Shown here one piece after another: positions 1 through 6,647 of a DNA stretch of 11,702 bases. Both the position numbers and the translations under genes were made by a program. The notes below the pieces were generated by a model. That model saw only the letters and a program-made list of their open reading frames with translations. It searched no databases and was not told the DNA's origin. Location of the stretch: the NCBI GenBank assembly GCA_025937665.1, contig JAICQW010000041.1:1-11702 (forward strand), read 5' to 3'. This DNA comes from Nitrososphaeraceae archaeon (GTDB lineage: Archaea; Thermoproteota; Nitrososphaeria; Nitrososphaerales; Nitrososphaeraceae). Numbering within the stretch: the first letter of the stretch is position 1; every line of letters starts with the position of its first letter.

Positions 1-96
1 GAATTTCATCTCGCTGATAAGGATGGCCATGATTATTGCAAAAAGTGTAAGTGGGATACTTTTGTTGGCCACACAACTGGAGTCTTCGAGTGGTAA
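1..96 (+). CDS. Small zinc-ribbon protein, C-terminal part only
   Basis: The first 31 codons of the window read in frame 1 to a TAA at 94-96; the start lies off the left edge. The peptide holds the second half of a zinc knuckle (YCKKC, from base 37) preceded by a DKDG stretch. It resembles the complete small protein at 278-394: both have H-[LF]-[AT]-DKDG followed by YC-x2-C at the same spacing, so the two are probably paralogues. The missing upstream part should carry the partner C-x2-C pair. Such short zinc-ribbon proteins are common and mostly uncharacterised in Nitrososphaerota; a nucleic-acid or protein-binding role is only a guess. Confidence 0.6.
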   Translation, partial: EFHLADKDGHDYCKKCKWDTFVGHTTGVFEW

Positions 97-277
97 TGAA
101 TAAAGTCCTTGAGTCCAACGGAGGGTTAGCCTCGGCAACACAAGCAAAGTAAGTATGACCGGGCCTAAAAAGAAAAATGTAAGTTCTAGAGATAGAGAAA
201 TTCAACTTCAGACAATGCAAAGGAAGTTCCCATTCTAAAGATAAGATATAATAAATTCAAGTGCCTAAAATACTTAG
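97..277. other. Short spacer with only tiny ORFs and the promoter of the next gene
   Basis: Two tiny forward ORFs lie here: 96-152 (18 codons, overlapping the upstream stop as TAATG) and 155-238 (27 codons, basic, starting MTGPKKKN). Neither has a TATA-like box at the right distance or a recognisable motif, so they are not called as genes. The right end carries the promoter of the gene at 278. Confidence 0.4.
245..256 (+). promoter_or_regulatory. TATA box of the 278 zinc-ribbon gene
   Basis: GATATAATAAAT is centred about 28 bases before the TTG at 278 but only about 11 before the GTG at 261. This supports the TTG start and argues against a gene starting at 261. Confidence 0.55.
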
Positions 278-394
278 TTGGGTAGTAAATCGGACATTTG
301 TCTTCTATGTCATCATCTTAAGGCGCACCACTTCACGGACAAGGACGGTGACAAATACTGTGATGAATGTGATTGCCGAGGCTTTAGGGAATAA
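278..394 (+). CDS. 38-residue zinc-ribbon protein, TTG start
   Basis: A compact zinc ribbon: C8-x2-C11, then 16 residues, then C28-x2-C31, with a further C33. The middle (HHFTDKDGDKYC) matches the C-terminal fragment at 1-96. The TTG start is chosen because an in-frame TAG at 275-277 closes the frame just upstream and because a TATA box sits at the right distance for a leaderless transcript. A longer ORF in another frame (261-464) covers the same bases but has no motif and no promoter support. The function is unknown. A 5' remnant of a longer gene is the main alternative. Confidence 0.55.
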   Translation: MGSKSDICLLCHHLKAHHFTDKDGDKYCDECDCRGFRE

Positions 395-460
395 TCCAGT
401 AACAATTATTACGTCAGAAGACGAAATCAATAAGTATCTTTATCGAATATTGATAACGAA

Positions 461-766
461 GTGAATTTTCCAGACATACCAACAGACAATGAATCACCGG
501 AGTCTAAGATAATTCCGACTGAAGATATCAATACCATTCAGCATAAAATTAGCGGAGAAAAATTACCAGAGATCATCTTAGAGTTATGTGATTTTTGCCA
601 CTGGTCTCTTATATGTTTCAATAGCCGAGGTGTGGTTGAAAATTGCCCAGATTGTAGCAGGGTTGTTTCCAAAATTCCTATGAATATTGATGAAATATGT
701 TCCATAGCATACGACGATAAACGCGGAGTCACTATTCGTTTTGAAAGGAAAAAGCCCATGAGGTGA
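461..766 (+). CDS. Zinc-ribbon hypothetical protein, 101 aa
   Basis: GTG-started gene. Residues 1-38 are acidic and probably flexible. A zinc ribbon follows, with C43-x2-C46 and C62-x2-C65 (CDFC and CPDC, spacing typical of a rubredoxin-like knuckle). The C-terminal part, about residues 72-101, is a conserved-looking strand-rich tail containing YDDKRG and ending in basic residues. The arrangement fits a family of short single-ribbon proteins seen in soil Nitrososphaerota, from memory of the group rather than a search. No membrane segment or signal peptide is present. There is no Shine-Dalgarno, consistent with leaderless expression. The two minus-strand ORFs across this gene are shadows. Confidence 0.75.
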   Translation: MNFPDIPTDNESPESKIIPTEDINTIQHKISGEKLPEIILELCDFCHWSLICFNSRGVVENCPDCSRVVSKIPMNIDEICSIAYDDKRGVTIRFERKKPMR

Positions 767-892
767 TATCCCATCTGACTCTTGCCGACTTAAAATCTGA
801 AATGGCATCAATTGAATGATAAGACGTTATTAATGGAATATGAGAATTTTTCCTGGATTAAGTGGTATTGTAAATGGAAAACGAAAATGAAA

Positions 893-903
893 AATTAATA
901 AAA
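893..903 (+). promoter_or_regulatory. TATA box of the truncated universal stress protein
   Basis: AATTAATAAAA is centred about 27 bases before the TTG at 926, the spacing expected for a leaderless start. The promoter therefore looks intact although the gene is truncated. Confidence 0.5.
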
Positions 904-925
904 TCACTGACTTAATTCAAACTTA

Positions 926-1150
926 TTGGAAATTAAAAGAATACTTGTTCCACTTGACGGCTCCGAACCGTCTTTCAAAGCTAGCATTCACGCTATTGAT
1001 CTTGCCAAAAAATTTGATGCAGAATTGATTGCTCTACACGTTATCGACCCAAGGTATAAGAAACTGAGAATGGCAATTTCACCTAAATCCGCAAGATCAA
1101 GGGAAATTACGGCAAAGGTGACGCTTTATACATTTAATACAGTTGTATAG
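926..1150 (+). pseudogene. Universal stress protein (UspA family), C-terminal half lost
   Basis: Residues 1-40 are a clear UspA-family start: first strand KRILVPLDGS, helix with the SFKA motif, and second strand ELIALHVID. Family members run to about 140-150 residues and end with a nucleotide-binding G-x2-G-x9-G-S/T motif, which is absent here. Similarity fades after about residue 65, and the last residues before the stop look like random sequence. The other two forward frames downstream do not restore the fold, so this is a real truncation rather than one frameshift. The 3' end runs into the tail of the convergent gene at 1176, suggesting a deletion junction near 1110-1175. A weak inverted repeat (TATACA 1127-1132 / TGTATA 1144-1149) lies just before the stop. 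Confidence 0.75.
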
Positions 1151-1175
1151 TTAAGCGGAACCAATTTTAAGGATA

Positions 1176-1517
1176 CTATTTGAGCCTAGGGCCATTGTCT
1201 AAAACATTTACATGGAAAATATTTTTACAATCAATACAGGATAAACGTGCGACTGCATATACAGCGATTATGTTATCAGCAGACGAATCATTGGAATTGA
1301 TCATGTCTTCATTGATTCCAGTTCGGAGATCGTCTCTTTTAATATTCGTGGATCCGCATCTAATACAGATGAATTTAATCAAATCAAAGTTTTTCCTAAG
1401 TCGCTCAACTTCCTCATCATGACAATTCTTACAATAGAGAATATTTGGTTCGCTTGAAACTTTGGCAATTATATCCCCATAGATTCCACAAACACTGCAT
1501 TTGTCCTTTCCATGCAT
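1176..1517 (-). CDS. Double zinc-ribbon hypothetical protein, 113 aa
   Basis: Four C-x2-C pairs (C7/C10, C29/C32, C51/C54, C94/C97, numbered from the chosen ATG) suggest two zinc sites. The first pairs flank a short loop, and the last two bracket a long acidic loop with NDSSADN. A helical linker around residues 34-47 separates the two ribbons. The ORF could begin five codons earlier at a TTG (1532), but the TATA-like TTTAAA at 1543-1548 lies about 28 bases before the ATG at 1517, so that ATG is preferred. It has no signal peptide. A transcription-related or nucleic-acid-binding role is possible but not shown. It converges on the truncated stress protein. Confidence 0.75.
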   Translation of the reverse strand: MHGKDKCSVCGIYGDIIAKVSSEPNILYCKNCHDEEVERLRKNFDLIKFICIRCGSTNIKRDDLRTGINEDMINSNDSSADNIIAVYAVARLSCIDCKNIFHVNVLDNGPRLK

Positions 1518-1542
1518 TGATCTTCCTAACAAAGTTATAAGA

Positions 1543-1548
1543 TTTAAA
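1543..1548 (-). promoter_or_regulatory. TATA box of the 1517 minus-strand gene
   Basis: TTTAAA, read on the minus strand within TTTTAAATC, is about 28 bases upstream of the ATG at 1517. Confidence 0.5.
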
Positions 1549-1588
1549 ACTTCGGACCATTAACATGAGGAAAATTAGGCAAGCATTG

Positions 1589-1594
1589 TTATAC
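1589..1594 (+). promoter_or_regulatory. TATA-like box of the 1615 gene pair
   Basis: TTATAC lies about 23 bases before the ATG at 1615, in the divergent spacer shared with the minus-strand zinc-ribbon gene. Confidence 0.4.
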
Positions 1595-1614
1595 GTAGTG
1601 TTTGTTATTAATAT

Positions 1615-1812
1615 ATGATGGCGAACGACTCCGTAAAAGTAAAAAAAAGAATTGGAACCTTAATCAAAATAGAAAATGCTCAAAAGGAATATTTTTGCAT
1701 CTTCTGCGGTGGAACAGCTAACTGGACAGCTTTCTTTGACGCGGGTGACGGAGCTAAATTGATAGAAAGATATTGTTCTAAATGTGCCAACGTCTATGTT
1801 GATAGTAAATGA
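1615..1812 (+). CDS. Small zinc-ribbon protein, 65 aa
   Basis: A basic N-terminus (VKVKKR) is followed by a single zinc ribbon: C28-x2-C31 with a GG turn, and C54-x2-C57 near the C-terminus. Two ATG codons stand in tandem at 1615 and 1618; either could be used. The TGA stop at 1810-1812 overlaps the ATG of the next gene as ATGA, the tightest coupling in the window. This small soluble protein is therefore probably made together with the membrane protein that follows and may act with it. The exact function is not recognised. Confidence 0.75.
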   Translation: MMANDSVKVKKRIGTLIKIENAQKEYFCIFCGGTANWTAFFDAGDGAKLIERYCSKCANVYVDSK

Positions 1813-2318
1813 AGACTGGTAGCAAAATAACAAATTACCTAACAAAATTTTATGGAAAGTATGCCAGCACCATATCTCTCAACAAGAATTTACTACTTTC
1901 AGGTTTGGTTGGTCTTATTGTTAGTCTAATCGTTGCATACATCTCTACGAAATATTCCAATAATGATTTTACTATTTCTACATTGACTGTAATAGCTGGA
2001 TTCGTCTCTTCTAAAGTTATTTTTGTTATTCTATTTCATCTTGATAATAAGGAGAAATATACAAAAAGATTTACTGGCAAATTGAACTTTGAAATTCTAA
2101 AACAAATAGTAACAAAGATGATATTTGCTGATGCCATATTTGATATTATCAATAATGTATCCAGGTTCTTCATTCTACTTGAATTGTTGAGAATAGAATA
2201 TCAGCCAGTACAAGCTGCAATAATAGCATCCATTATAGCCTCATGTTTATCTTATTTAGCTATAAATTTAGGTGTAAGACGCATACATGTATTTAGATTT
2301 AGGAAAAAGTTAGTTTAA
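1809..2318 (+). CDS. Four-helix integral membrane protein, 169 aa, unknown function
   Basis: Hydrophobic stretches at about residues 28-47, 56-78, 99-127 and 132-155 predict four membrane helices. The N-terminus and C-terminus are basic (the end is RFRKK), suggesting both ends are cytoplasmic. A basic loop (KEKYTKR) follows helix 2. No catalytic motif or known transporter signature is recognised. The size and four-helix layout are loosely GtrA-like, but the family motifs are not evident. It starts inside the stop of the zinc-ribbon gene (ATGA overlap), so the two form an operon. Confidence 0.75.
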   Translation: MKTGSKITNYLTKFYGKYASTISLNKNLLLSGLVGLIVSLIVAYISTKYSNNDFTISTLTVIAGFVSSKVIFVILFHLDNKEKYTKRFTGKLNFEILKQIVTKMIFADAIFDIINNVSRFFILLELLRIEYQPVQAAIIASIIASCLSYLAINLGVRRIHVFRFRKKLV

Positions 2319-2431
2319 GTAATATAGCAAAATATCCAATACTAACGAGATCCAAAAAGAAAACTTTAAAGCTTAGGAATCCATTTTAAATTCAGAATCC
2401 CAATTTAGAACCGATAGCGTCGTGGGTACCG

Positions 2432-2550
2432 ATGAACCCTTTTCATAAAAATTGAATCACATAAGGGATTGGATCCGAATTGCTAACAACACGCATCCCG
2501 ACGCCCAAGAACTAAGAAAGTCGATGACTGAACTCTTCACTCGGACCTAA
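2432..2550 (+). pseudogene. Probable small helical protein or gene remnant with a one-base frameshift
   Basis: From ATG 2432 the frame reads MNPFHK and then hits TGA at 2453. The -1 frame from 2458 reads HIRDWIRIANNTHPD and on through a helical stretch (QELRKSMTELF) to TAA at 2548-2550. The switch falls at the A5 run 2447-2451. One extra A there gives one continuous 39-residue peptide. Both halves have a composition like real coding sequence and no match to a known family. The open frame extends upstream to 2390 without a start codon. Its own promoter is unclear. It may be a decayed gene, a sequencing error in a homopolymer, or chance. Confidence 0.35.
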
Positions 2551-2578
2551 TAGTTTGGACTATGCGAAAAATTGAATT

Positions 2579-3034
2579 TTATTGTGTTTTATTCAGGACC
2601 AAATCTCTATTTATAGAATTGGACAGTGGAGAAGTCTTGTTTAAATCTGTGAACAACACAATAGCAGTAATTGTTTTAGGGGAAGTGGCTGGCAGACTGG
2701 TAACGAATTGCTGAAATCCAGTGTTATCTGCCTTAAATCCATTGGGAATTGAAGTTGTTTTAACTAAAGTTCCGTTATCTGTAGATATTTCCATGATTCC
2801 ATTAATTTGCTTACCAACCGTGTCAGAGTCAGAAACAGAATAAGTAGTGGTGAACTTAACTTGATGTATGTTCTTTCCTGGTAATATTAAAAACTGTGCG
2901 TCACTAAACTTGAGATCAATCTCCTTGCCATGATTAGCAAAAATTGATTGCTGTAAGATTGGAACATATAATATACTAATGATGATTATCATAATGAAAT
3001 TCCTATGAGTCCTTGTTTTTTTAGGCCAATTCAT
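2579..3034 (-). CDS. Exported hypothetical protein, 151 aa
   Basis: The N-terminus has basic residues followed by a hydrophobic stretch (FIMIIIISILYVPIL) and a likely signal peptidase site near SIFA|NHG, so the protein is exported. The mature part of about 115 residues looks strand-rich, with many Thr, Ser and Asn, several N-x-S/T sequons and no Cys. No family is recognised; an immunoglobulin-like or surface-associated fold would fit. The ORF can start at GTG 3046, but the TATA-like ATTATA at 3061-3066 favours ATG 3034. It lies downstream of the NHL gene on the same strand, separated by a perfect hairpin and its own promoter. Confidence 0.65.
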   Translation of the reverse strand: MNWPKKTRTHRNFIMIIIISILYVPILQQSIFANHGKEIDLKFSDAQFLILPGKNIHQVKFTTTYSVSDSDTVGKQINGIMEISTDNGTLVKTTSIPNGFKADNTGFQQFVTSLPATSPKTITAIVLFTDLNKTSPLSNSINRDLVLNKTQ

Positions 3035-3060
3035 TGATGCATTCACATCTTTATTGCAGA

Positions 3061-3066
3061 GTATAA
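3061..3066 (-). promoter_or_regulatory. TATA box of the exported protein at 3034
   Basis: ATTATA (minus strand) is about 29 bases before the ATG at 3034, close to the spacing seen at the other genes here. Confidence 0.45.
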
Positions 3067-3085
3067 TTTGAATTTTTAATTCAAA
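3067..3085 (-). terminator. Perfect AT-rich hairpin between the two exported-protein genes
   Basis: TTTGAATT (3067-3074), loop TTT, AATTCAAA (3078-3085): an 8-base perfect stem with a 3-base loop. It lies 15 bases past the stop of the NHL gene and just before the next promoter. It could help end the NHL transcript or be a regulator site for the next gene. The AT-rich stem is weak, so the role is uncertain. Confidence 0.4.
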
Positions 3086-3100
3086 CTAATATATTTTATC

Positions 3101-4087
3101 CTATTCATCGACTGAAATGGCAACACTTGACGGTGAAAATACTTGGATTCGTTTATTAGCTGTATCAGCAACATAAACGTTACCTTCGGGATCTACATCG
3201 AGTCCTTCTGCTTTTGAAAACTGTCCGTCATCACTTCCATCAGATCCCCAGCTAGTGATATACGTTCCATTATCCGTGAACTTTTGTATTCTTCCGGTAT
3301 CATCAATTACGTAAACATTATCAAAAGAATCTACTGCTACACCAGAAGGACCTTCGAATTCACCATTTTTATCTCCTCTAGAGCCCCATTCTAAAATAAA
3401 ATCTCCATCTTTAGTGAATTTCTGAATTCTATCGTTAGGTATATCAGCAACATAAAGATTATCTTTAGAATCAAGATCGATATTTTCCATCCAGCCAAAT
3501 TGCCCCTGTCCGCTACCTTCTGAACCCCATTTTCTTATGAACTGTCCATCTTTGTTAAATTTTTGAATATCACTAATTTCAGTATCAGCTACATACACAT
3601 CATTATTAGAACCAATTGCTACTCCATGAGGGTGCAAGAATTCTCCAGCACCTTCACCTGGTAAACCCCATTCAATAATAAACGAACCGTTACTATCGAA
3701 CTTTTGTATGCGTTTATTGTTCATATCAGAAACATACACATATCCTTGAGAATCAACATCCATACTATGGGGTGTATCAAATTGTCCTGGATTAGAGCCC
3801 TCCTCTCCCCATTCTAAAATAAATGTCCCATTCTTAGTAAATTTCTTCACACTATGATTCTCGTAATCCGGAACAAATACGAAATCTTTAGTTGTTAGAA
3901 CATCATGTATTTCACTAATTTGATGCATGTTATTATTTCTCGCCCAATTTTGGGCAAATACATATTCTTCATACCCGAATGTAATGGAGTTAATTGATAA
4001 GAAACCGAGTAAAGATATTAGCGGCAATATCAATACGAACGTTGTAAGTACTTCACTTTTCAAACCATTTATTACAAATATTAACAT
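3101..4087 (-). CDS. Secreted NHL-repeat beta-propeller protein, 328 aa
   Basis: A long hydrophobic segment (about residues 13-37) ends with VFA|QN at 44-47, a likely signal peptidase site, so the propeller is outside the membrane. Six NHL-type blades follow, each with a core like V-x-V-D-x3-N-V-Y-V-A-D-x5-R-I-Q-K-F. They are joined by linkers of the form NG-x2-I-x2-WG-x2-G-x3-G-x-F; the first blade is the most degenerate. Six blades would close one propeller. NHL propellers bind proteins, glycans or RNA; secreted archaeal ones have no settled function, and no catalytic motif is visible. A TATA box (4116-4123) supports the ATG. The DNA repeats across the gene simply reflect the protein repeats. 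Confidence 0.88.
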   Translation of the reverse strand: MLIFVINGLKSEVLTTFVLILPLISLLGFLSINSITFGYEEYVFAQNWARNNNMHQISEIHDVLTTKDFVFVPDYENHSVKKFTKNGTFILEWGEEGSNPGQFDTPHSMDVDSQGYVYVSDMNNKRIQKFDSNGSFIIEWGLPGEGAGEFLHPHGVAIGSNNDVYVADTEISDIQKFNKDGQFIRKWGSEGSGQGQFGWMENIDLDSKDNLYVADIPNDRIQKFTKDGDFILEWGSRGDKNGEFEGPSGVAVDSFDNVYVIDDTGRIQKFTDNGTYITSWGSDGSDDGQFSKAEGLDVDPEGNVYVADTANKRIQVFSPSSVAISVDE

Positions 4088-4115
4088 ACTATCTGAGGAT
4101 TATTTCGGGGATATT

Positions 4116-4123
4116 TTTATAAA
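4116..4123 (-). promoter_or_regulatory. TATA box of the NHL gene
   Basis: TTTATAAA, centred about 32 bases before the ATG at 4087, is one of the best TATA matches in the window. Confidence 0.6.
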
Positions 4124-4252
4124 TACGCCATTCTCGAAATTATTTGAATTCTTGATAAATTTTTGATGACTATTATCAAATGCTATTTAGGTAAGAGAAT
4201 CCACATTGGAATAGTGGCTCAATAGAATTCAGGTTCTCTTCCTTCAATTCTC

Positions 4253-4441
4253 TCACCGTAAATTGCAATCAATAAGTAAAGGGAAGAGGTATAGAACATT
4301 AAGAAAGCTATAAAGTATTTTATTAATGAATTCAATTATCGATATTGAATATTCTGAGCTCATAAACTTATGATATAAGCGTCTTGACAATTGTAGTTCA
4401 TGCTCAGATTCATAGGCAAACTCCACTATGTTCACCACCAA
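4253..4441 (-). CDS. Doubtful small ORF with hydrophobic C-terminus
   Basis: A minus-strand frame of 62 codons from TTG 4441 (or 69 from TTG 4462) encodes a charged helical N-terminal half and a hydrophobic C-terminal half that could form one membrane helix. A TATA-like CTTATTTA at about 4471-4478 is near the right distance for TTG 4441 or GTG 4438. No motif or family is recognised, so it may be chance. Confidence 0.25.
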   Translation of the reverse strand: MVVNIVEFAYESEHELQLSRRLYHKFMSSEYSISIIEFINKILYSFLNVLYLFPLLIDCNLR

Positions 4442-4810
4442 TTTTCTTTTGTTAAAATGCAAATAAAACTAAATAAGCAGACTTGAAAATGTAATTAATG
4501 CACTTTTTGCAATTATTGAATGGCCAAAACAACCTGTTGACCACAAATAATATTAATTTCGACTCCGATACTGTTGTAAAGTAGGTTACCCATTTAAAGA
4601 AACTAAAAATTACTTGTATCACTTATCTGAAAAACCGGATTTACCCGACTGTTCCCACCCACGCATAGAAAATTATATTTCTCTAAGGACATACGTTAAT
4701 TCTGGATCCTATTTGTTGACAACGCGCTCGCCTATTCTCCGTGCCAGATACATCAATCTCCCCCAAGGTAACTCAGCCGTTCAACAACCGCTCTATTACT
4801 GTGAAATAAC

Positions 4811-4817
4811 TATATTA
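4811..4817 (+). promoter_or_regulatory. TATA box of the methyltransferase gene
   Basis: TATATTA is centred 27 bases before the TTG at 4841. This supports the TTG as a leaderless start. Confidence 0.6.
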
Positions 4818-4840
4818 GGGAAATTATTAAAACAATTGAA

Positions 4841-5854
4841 TTGACGGACCGTGAAAAAACACTGGATATCATATTCGGAAGATGGAGAAGCCAAATACTT
4901 TATGCTGGAGTAAAGCTCGGCGTGTTTGACTGTGTGAATGCAGTCCCGAAAAATGTATCCGAGATAGCCAAACAGCTAAACCTTGATTCTTCATTGGCTT
5001 ATCGACTTTTCAGAGCACTTGGTTCACTTGGTTTATTAAAAGAAGATGCAAACCGGAATTTTTCAATTACTGCACAAGGAGACCTGCTTAGAAAGGATTA
5101 TCCACAAACCCTGAGAGGAATAGTGTTATTAGAGGAGGGGGAAGAACACTATGCCCTTTGGAAACATTTACCGTCCATGATTATGGATGGTAAACAAAAT
5201 GCATTTCTTCGTGAATATAGCAAAAACATATTCGAATATGCGGACAGTAATCTTGCTTATAGGGAAGTTTTCAACCAGGCCATGAGTAGCTATTCTACTA
5301 TTCAAACAGCCTGGGTATTAGATGCACTTGAAGGATATGATTTTTCGAAAATACATCATATGTGCGATGTTGGTGGAGGGCAAGGACACTTGCTCTGCAG
5401 TTTGCTTGTCAAATATCCCCACCTTAAAGGCACTGTATTTGAGTTGGACACAGTAATTAAGAATAGAGAGCTCTTATGGGCAAGGAAAATGGGTGTCGAA
5501 GATAGATGCACTTATGTGGCAGGCGATATGTTTGATGAAGTTCCAGCAGCAGACGCCTATATTATGAAAATGATTCTTCATGATTGGTCTGACGAGGAGT
5601 GCGTTAAAATTCTTTCAAATATATATCGTCAGGTCTATAATGTAGGGACAGTCTTTATTGCAGAACATATGGTACCAGGTCCAGAAAAACCACATTTTTC
5701 AAAACTTTTTGATATCCATATGATGTGTGCTTCTTCTGGGAGAGAACGAACAGCTGAAGAATATGCCGATTTATTAAATAAGGCTGGTTGGAAGTATTCT
5801 AAAACTTTACATTCTCCTTCTGGATTAATGGGGATAGTAGAAGGTAACAAATGA
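4841..5854 (+). CDS. SAM-dependent O-methyltransferase, Methyltransf_2 type (337 aa)
   Basis: Full length for the plant-caffeate/hydroxyneurosporene O-methyltransferase family (dimerisation domain plus class I methyltransferase). Residues 10-85 form a winged-helix dimerisation domain (AYRLFRALGSLGLL). SAM motif I is DVGGGQGHLL at 176-185. GDMFDEVP at 229-236 is motif II. LHDWSDEEC at 246-254 carries the family's general-base histidine (His247). The C-terminal R-x-RT-x2-EY-x2-L-x3-AG motif is at 301-316. The usual aspartate after motif I is replaced by E201-L-D203. It likely methylates a hydroxyl of a small aromatic or isoprenoid-like compound; the substrate cannot be read from sequence. It starts with TTG and stands alone, 67 bases before the lipase, which has its own promoter. 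The family is mainly bacterial, so transfer is possible. Confidence 0.9.
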   Translation: MTDREKTLDIIFGRWRSQILYAGVKLGVFDCVNAVPKNVSEIAKQLNLDSSLAYRLFRALGSLGLLKEDANRNFSITAQGDLLRKDYPQTLRGIVLLEEGEEHYALWKHLPSMIMDGKQNAFLREYSKNIFEYADSNLAYREVFNQAMSSYSTIQTAWVLDALEGYDFSKIHHMCDVGGGQGHLLCSLLVKYPHLKGTVFELDTVIKNRELLWARKMGVEDRCTYVAGDMFDEVPAADAYIMKMILHDWSDEECVKILSNIYRQVYNVGTVFIAEHMVPGPEKPHFSKLFDIHMMCASSGRERTAEEYADLLNKAGWKYSKTLHSPSGLMGIVEGNK

Positions 5855-5890
5855 GATGTGTTATAATGGCTTTGAAGACTACTTTAATTA

Positions 5891-5900
5891 GTTATTAATA
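5891..5900 (+). promoter_or_regulatory. TATA box of the lipase gene
   Basis: GTTATTAATA is centred about 26 bases before the ATG at 5922. The lipase is therefore probably transcribed on its own, not only from the methyltransferase promoter. Confidence 0.5.
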
Positions 5901-5921
5901 TTCGGAAATTCACTCTCTTAT

Positions 5922-6647
5922 ATGAATCAGAAAGCCGGATTACAAATAATTTTATGCTTAATCATCAGCTTATCTGTTGTTACAGTAATCTTTTGGCAAG
6001 GAGGATTTGCTCAGAATACATCGCTTCCTGTATTGCTGGTGCATGGATATCTTGAGGACGCGACAATATGGCGTAGCTGGGAGAAACTATTGGCAGAAGA
6101 TAACATTCAGTTTTATACAGTAACGTTTACCAATGATGATAAATGCGGTTCAGCTGCTGCCCACGCTGTTGAACTACAAAGGATAATTCAAAAGATTTTA
6201 AACTCGACTGGTTATAACAAAGTGAACATCGCAGCTCATAGTAAGGGAGGCTTAGATGCACGAGCCTACCTAGCTACTGGAACAGACACTGTTGCCAATT
6301 TAATTATGATTGGGACTCCAAACGCAGGTTCTCCGCTTCCGCTATTGAATAGCATTTGTGCTCCAGCAGTTTTGGATTTGAGACCTGGCGCAAGTGTTCA
6401 GGAGGCGCCCAGGAATATTCATGCTAAATACTTTACAATTAGCGGAGACTGGTTGCCAGATGTTTGGGGACATGGCAATGGCGGAAATTTCTATATCCCT
6501 GGCCCTGACGATGGCATTGTACCTGTGTCCTCAGTGGAGTCCAAAAGCTTCTTCAAAAGTCTCGGCCGAACCTCAAACGCCCATATTGATTTACTTGGTC
6601 CGGAAGAGTATGCTATGGTAAGAGATACTTTAATTGGTAATCAATAG
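5922..6647 (+). CDS. Secreted alpha/beta-hydrolase, triacylglycerol lipase-like (241 aa)
   Basis: The signal peptide spans residues 1-30 (hydrophobic core 8-25, cleavage after GGFA|Q). The mature enzyme begins with the oxyanion strand LPVLLVHGY (35-43). The nucleophile elbow is AHSKGG with Ser107, a variant of G-x-S-x-G in which the first Gly is Ala, as in the bacterial LipA/EstA-type secreted lipases. Asp196 or Asp197 in PDDGIVP and His221 in NAHIDLLG complete the triad. Cys75 and Cys146 could form a disulfide outside the cell. The size matches small secreted lipases that lack a lid domain. Substrates would be esters of short or medium acids; whether it acts on PHA granules or lipids is unknown. 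Confidence 0.88.
   Translation: MNQKAGLQIILCLIISLSVVTVIFWQGGFAQNTSLPVLLVHGYLEDATIWRSWEKLLAEDNIQFYTVTFTNDDKCGSAAAHAVELQRIIQKILNSTGYNKVNIAAHSKGGLDARAYLATGTDTVANLIMIGTPNAGSPLPLLNSICAPAVLDLRPGASVQEAPRNIHAKYFTISGDWLPDVWGHGNGGNFYIPGPDDGIVPVSSVESKSFFKSLGRTSNAHIDLLGPEEYAMVRDTLIGNQ

Larger units (their letters stand above)
4124..4840. other. Long spacer between divergent genes, mostly without supported genes
   Basis: Two ORFs cross this stretch: a minus-strand one listed separately (4253-4441) and a plus-strand one at 4614-4844 with no motif and no promoter at the right distance. Bases about 4620-4800 are visibly richer in G+C than the flanks (49 of 100 bases in 4701-4800), which could mark foreign or formerly coding sequence, but no frame gives a recognisable protein. 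The right end carries the methyltransferase promoter. Confidence 0.5.

Noticed and set aside
261..464. 67-codon ORF starting at GTG
   Set aside because: No motif, and the TATA box fits the 278 start in another frame, which encodes a real zinc ribbon.
3150..3860. DNA repeats on the minus strand
   Set aside because: They encode the NHL protein repeats and are not a CRISPR or mobile repeat.
4614..4844. 76-codon ORF before the methyltransferase
   Set aside because: No motif and no TATA box at the right distance; it overlaps the methyltransferase start and promoter.
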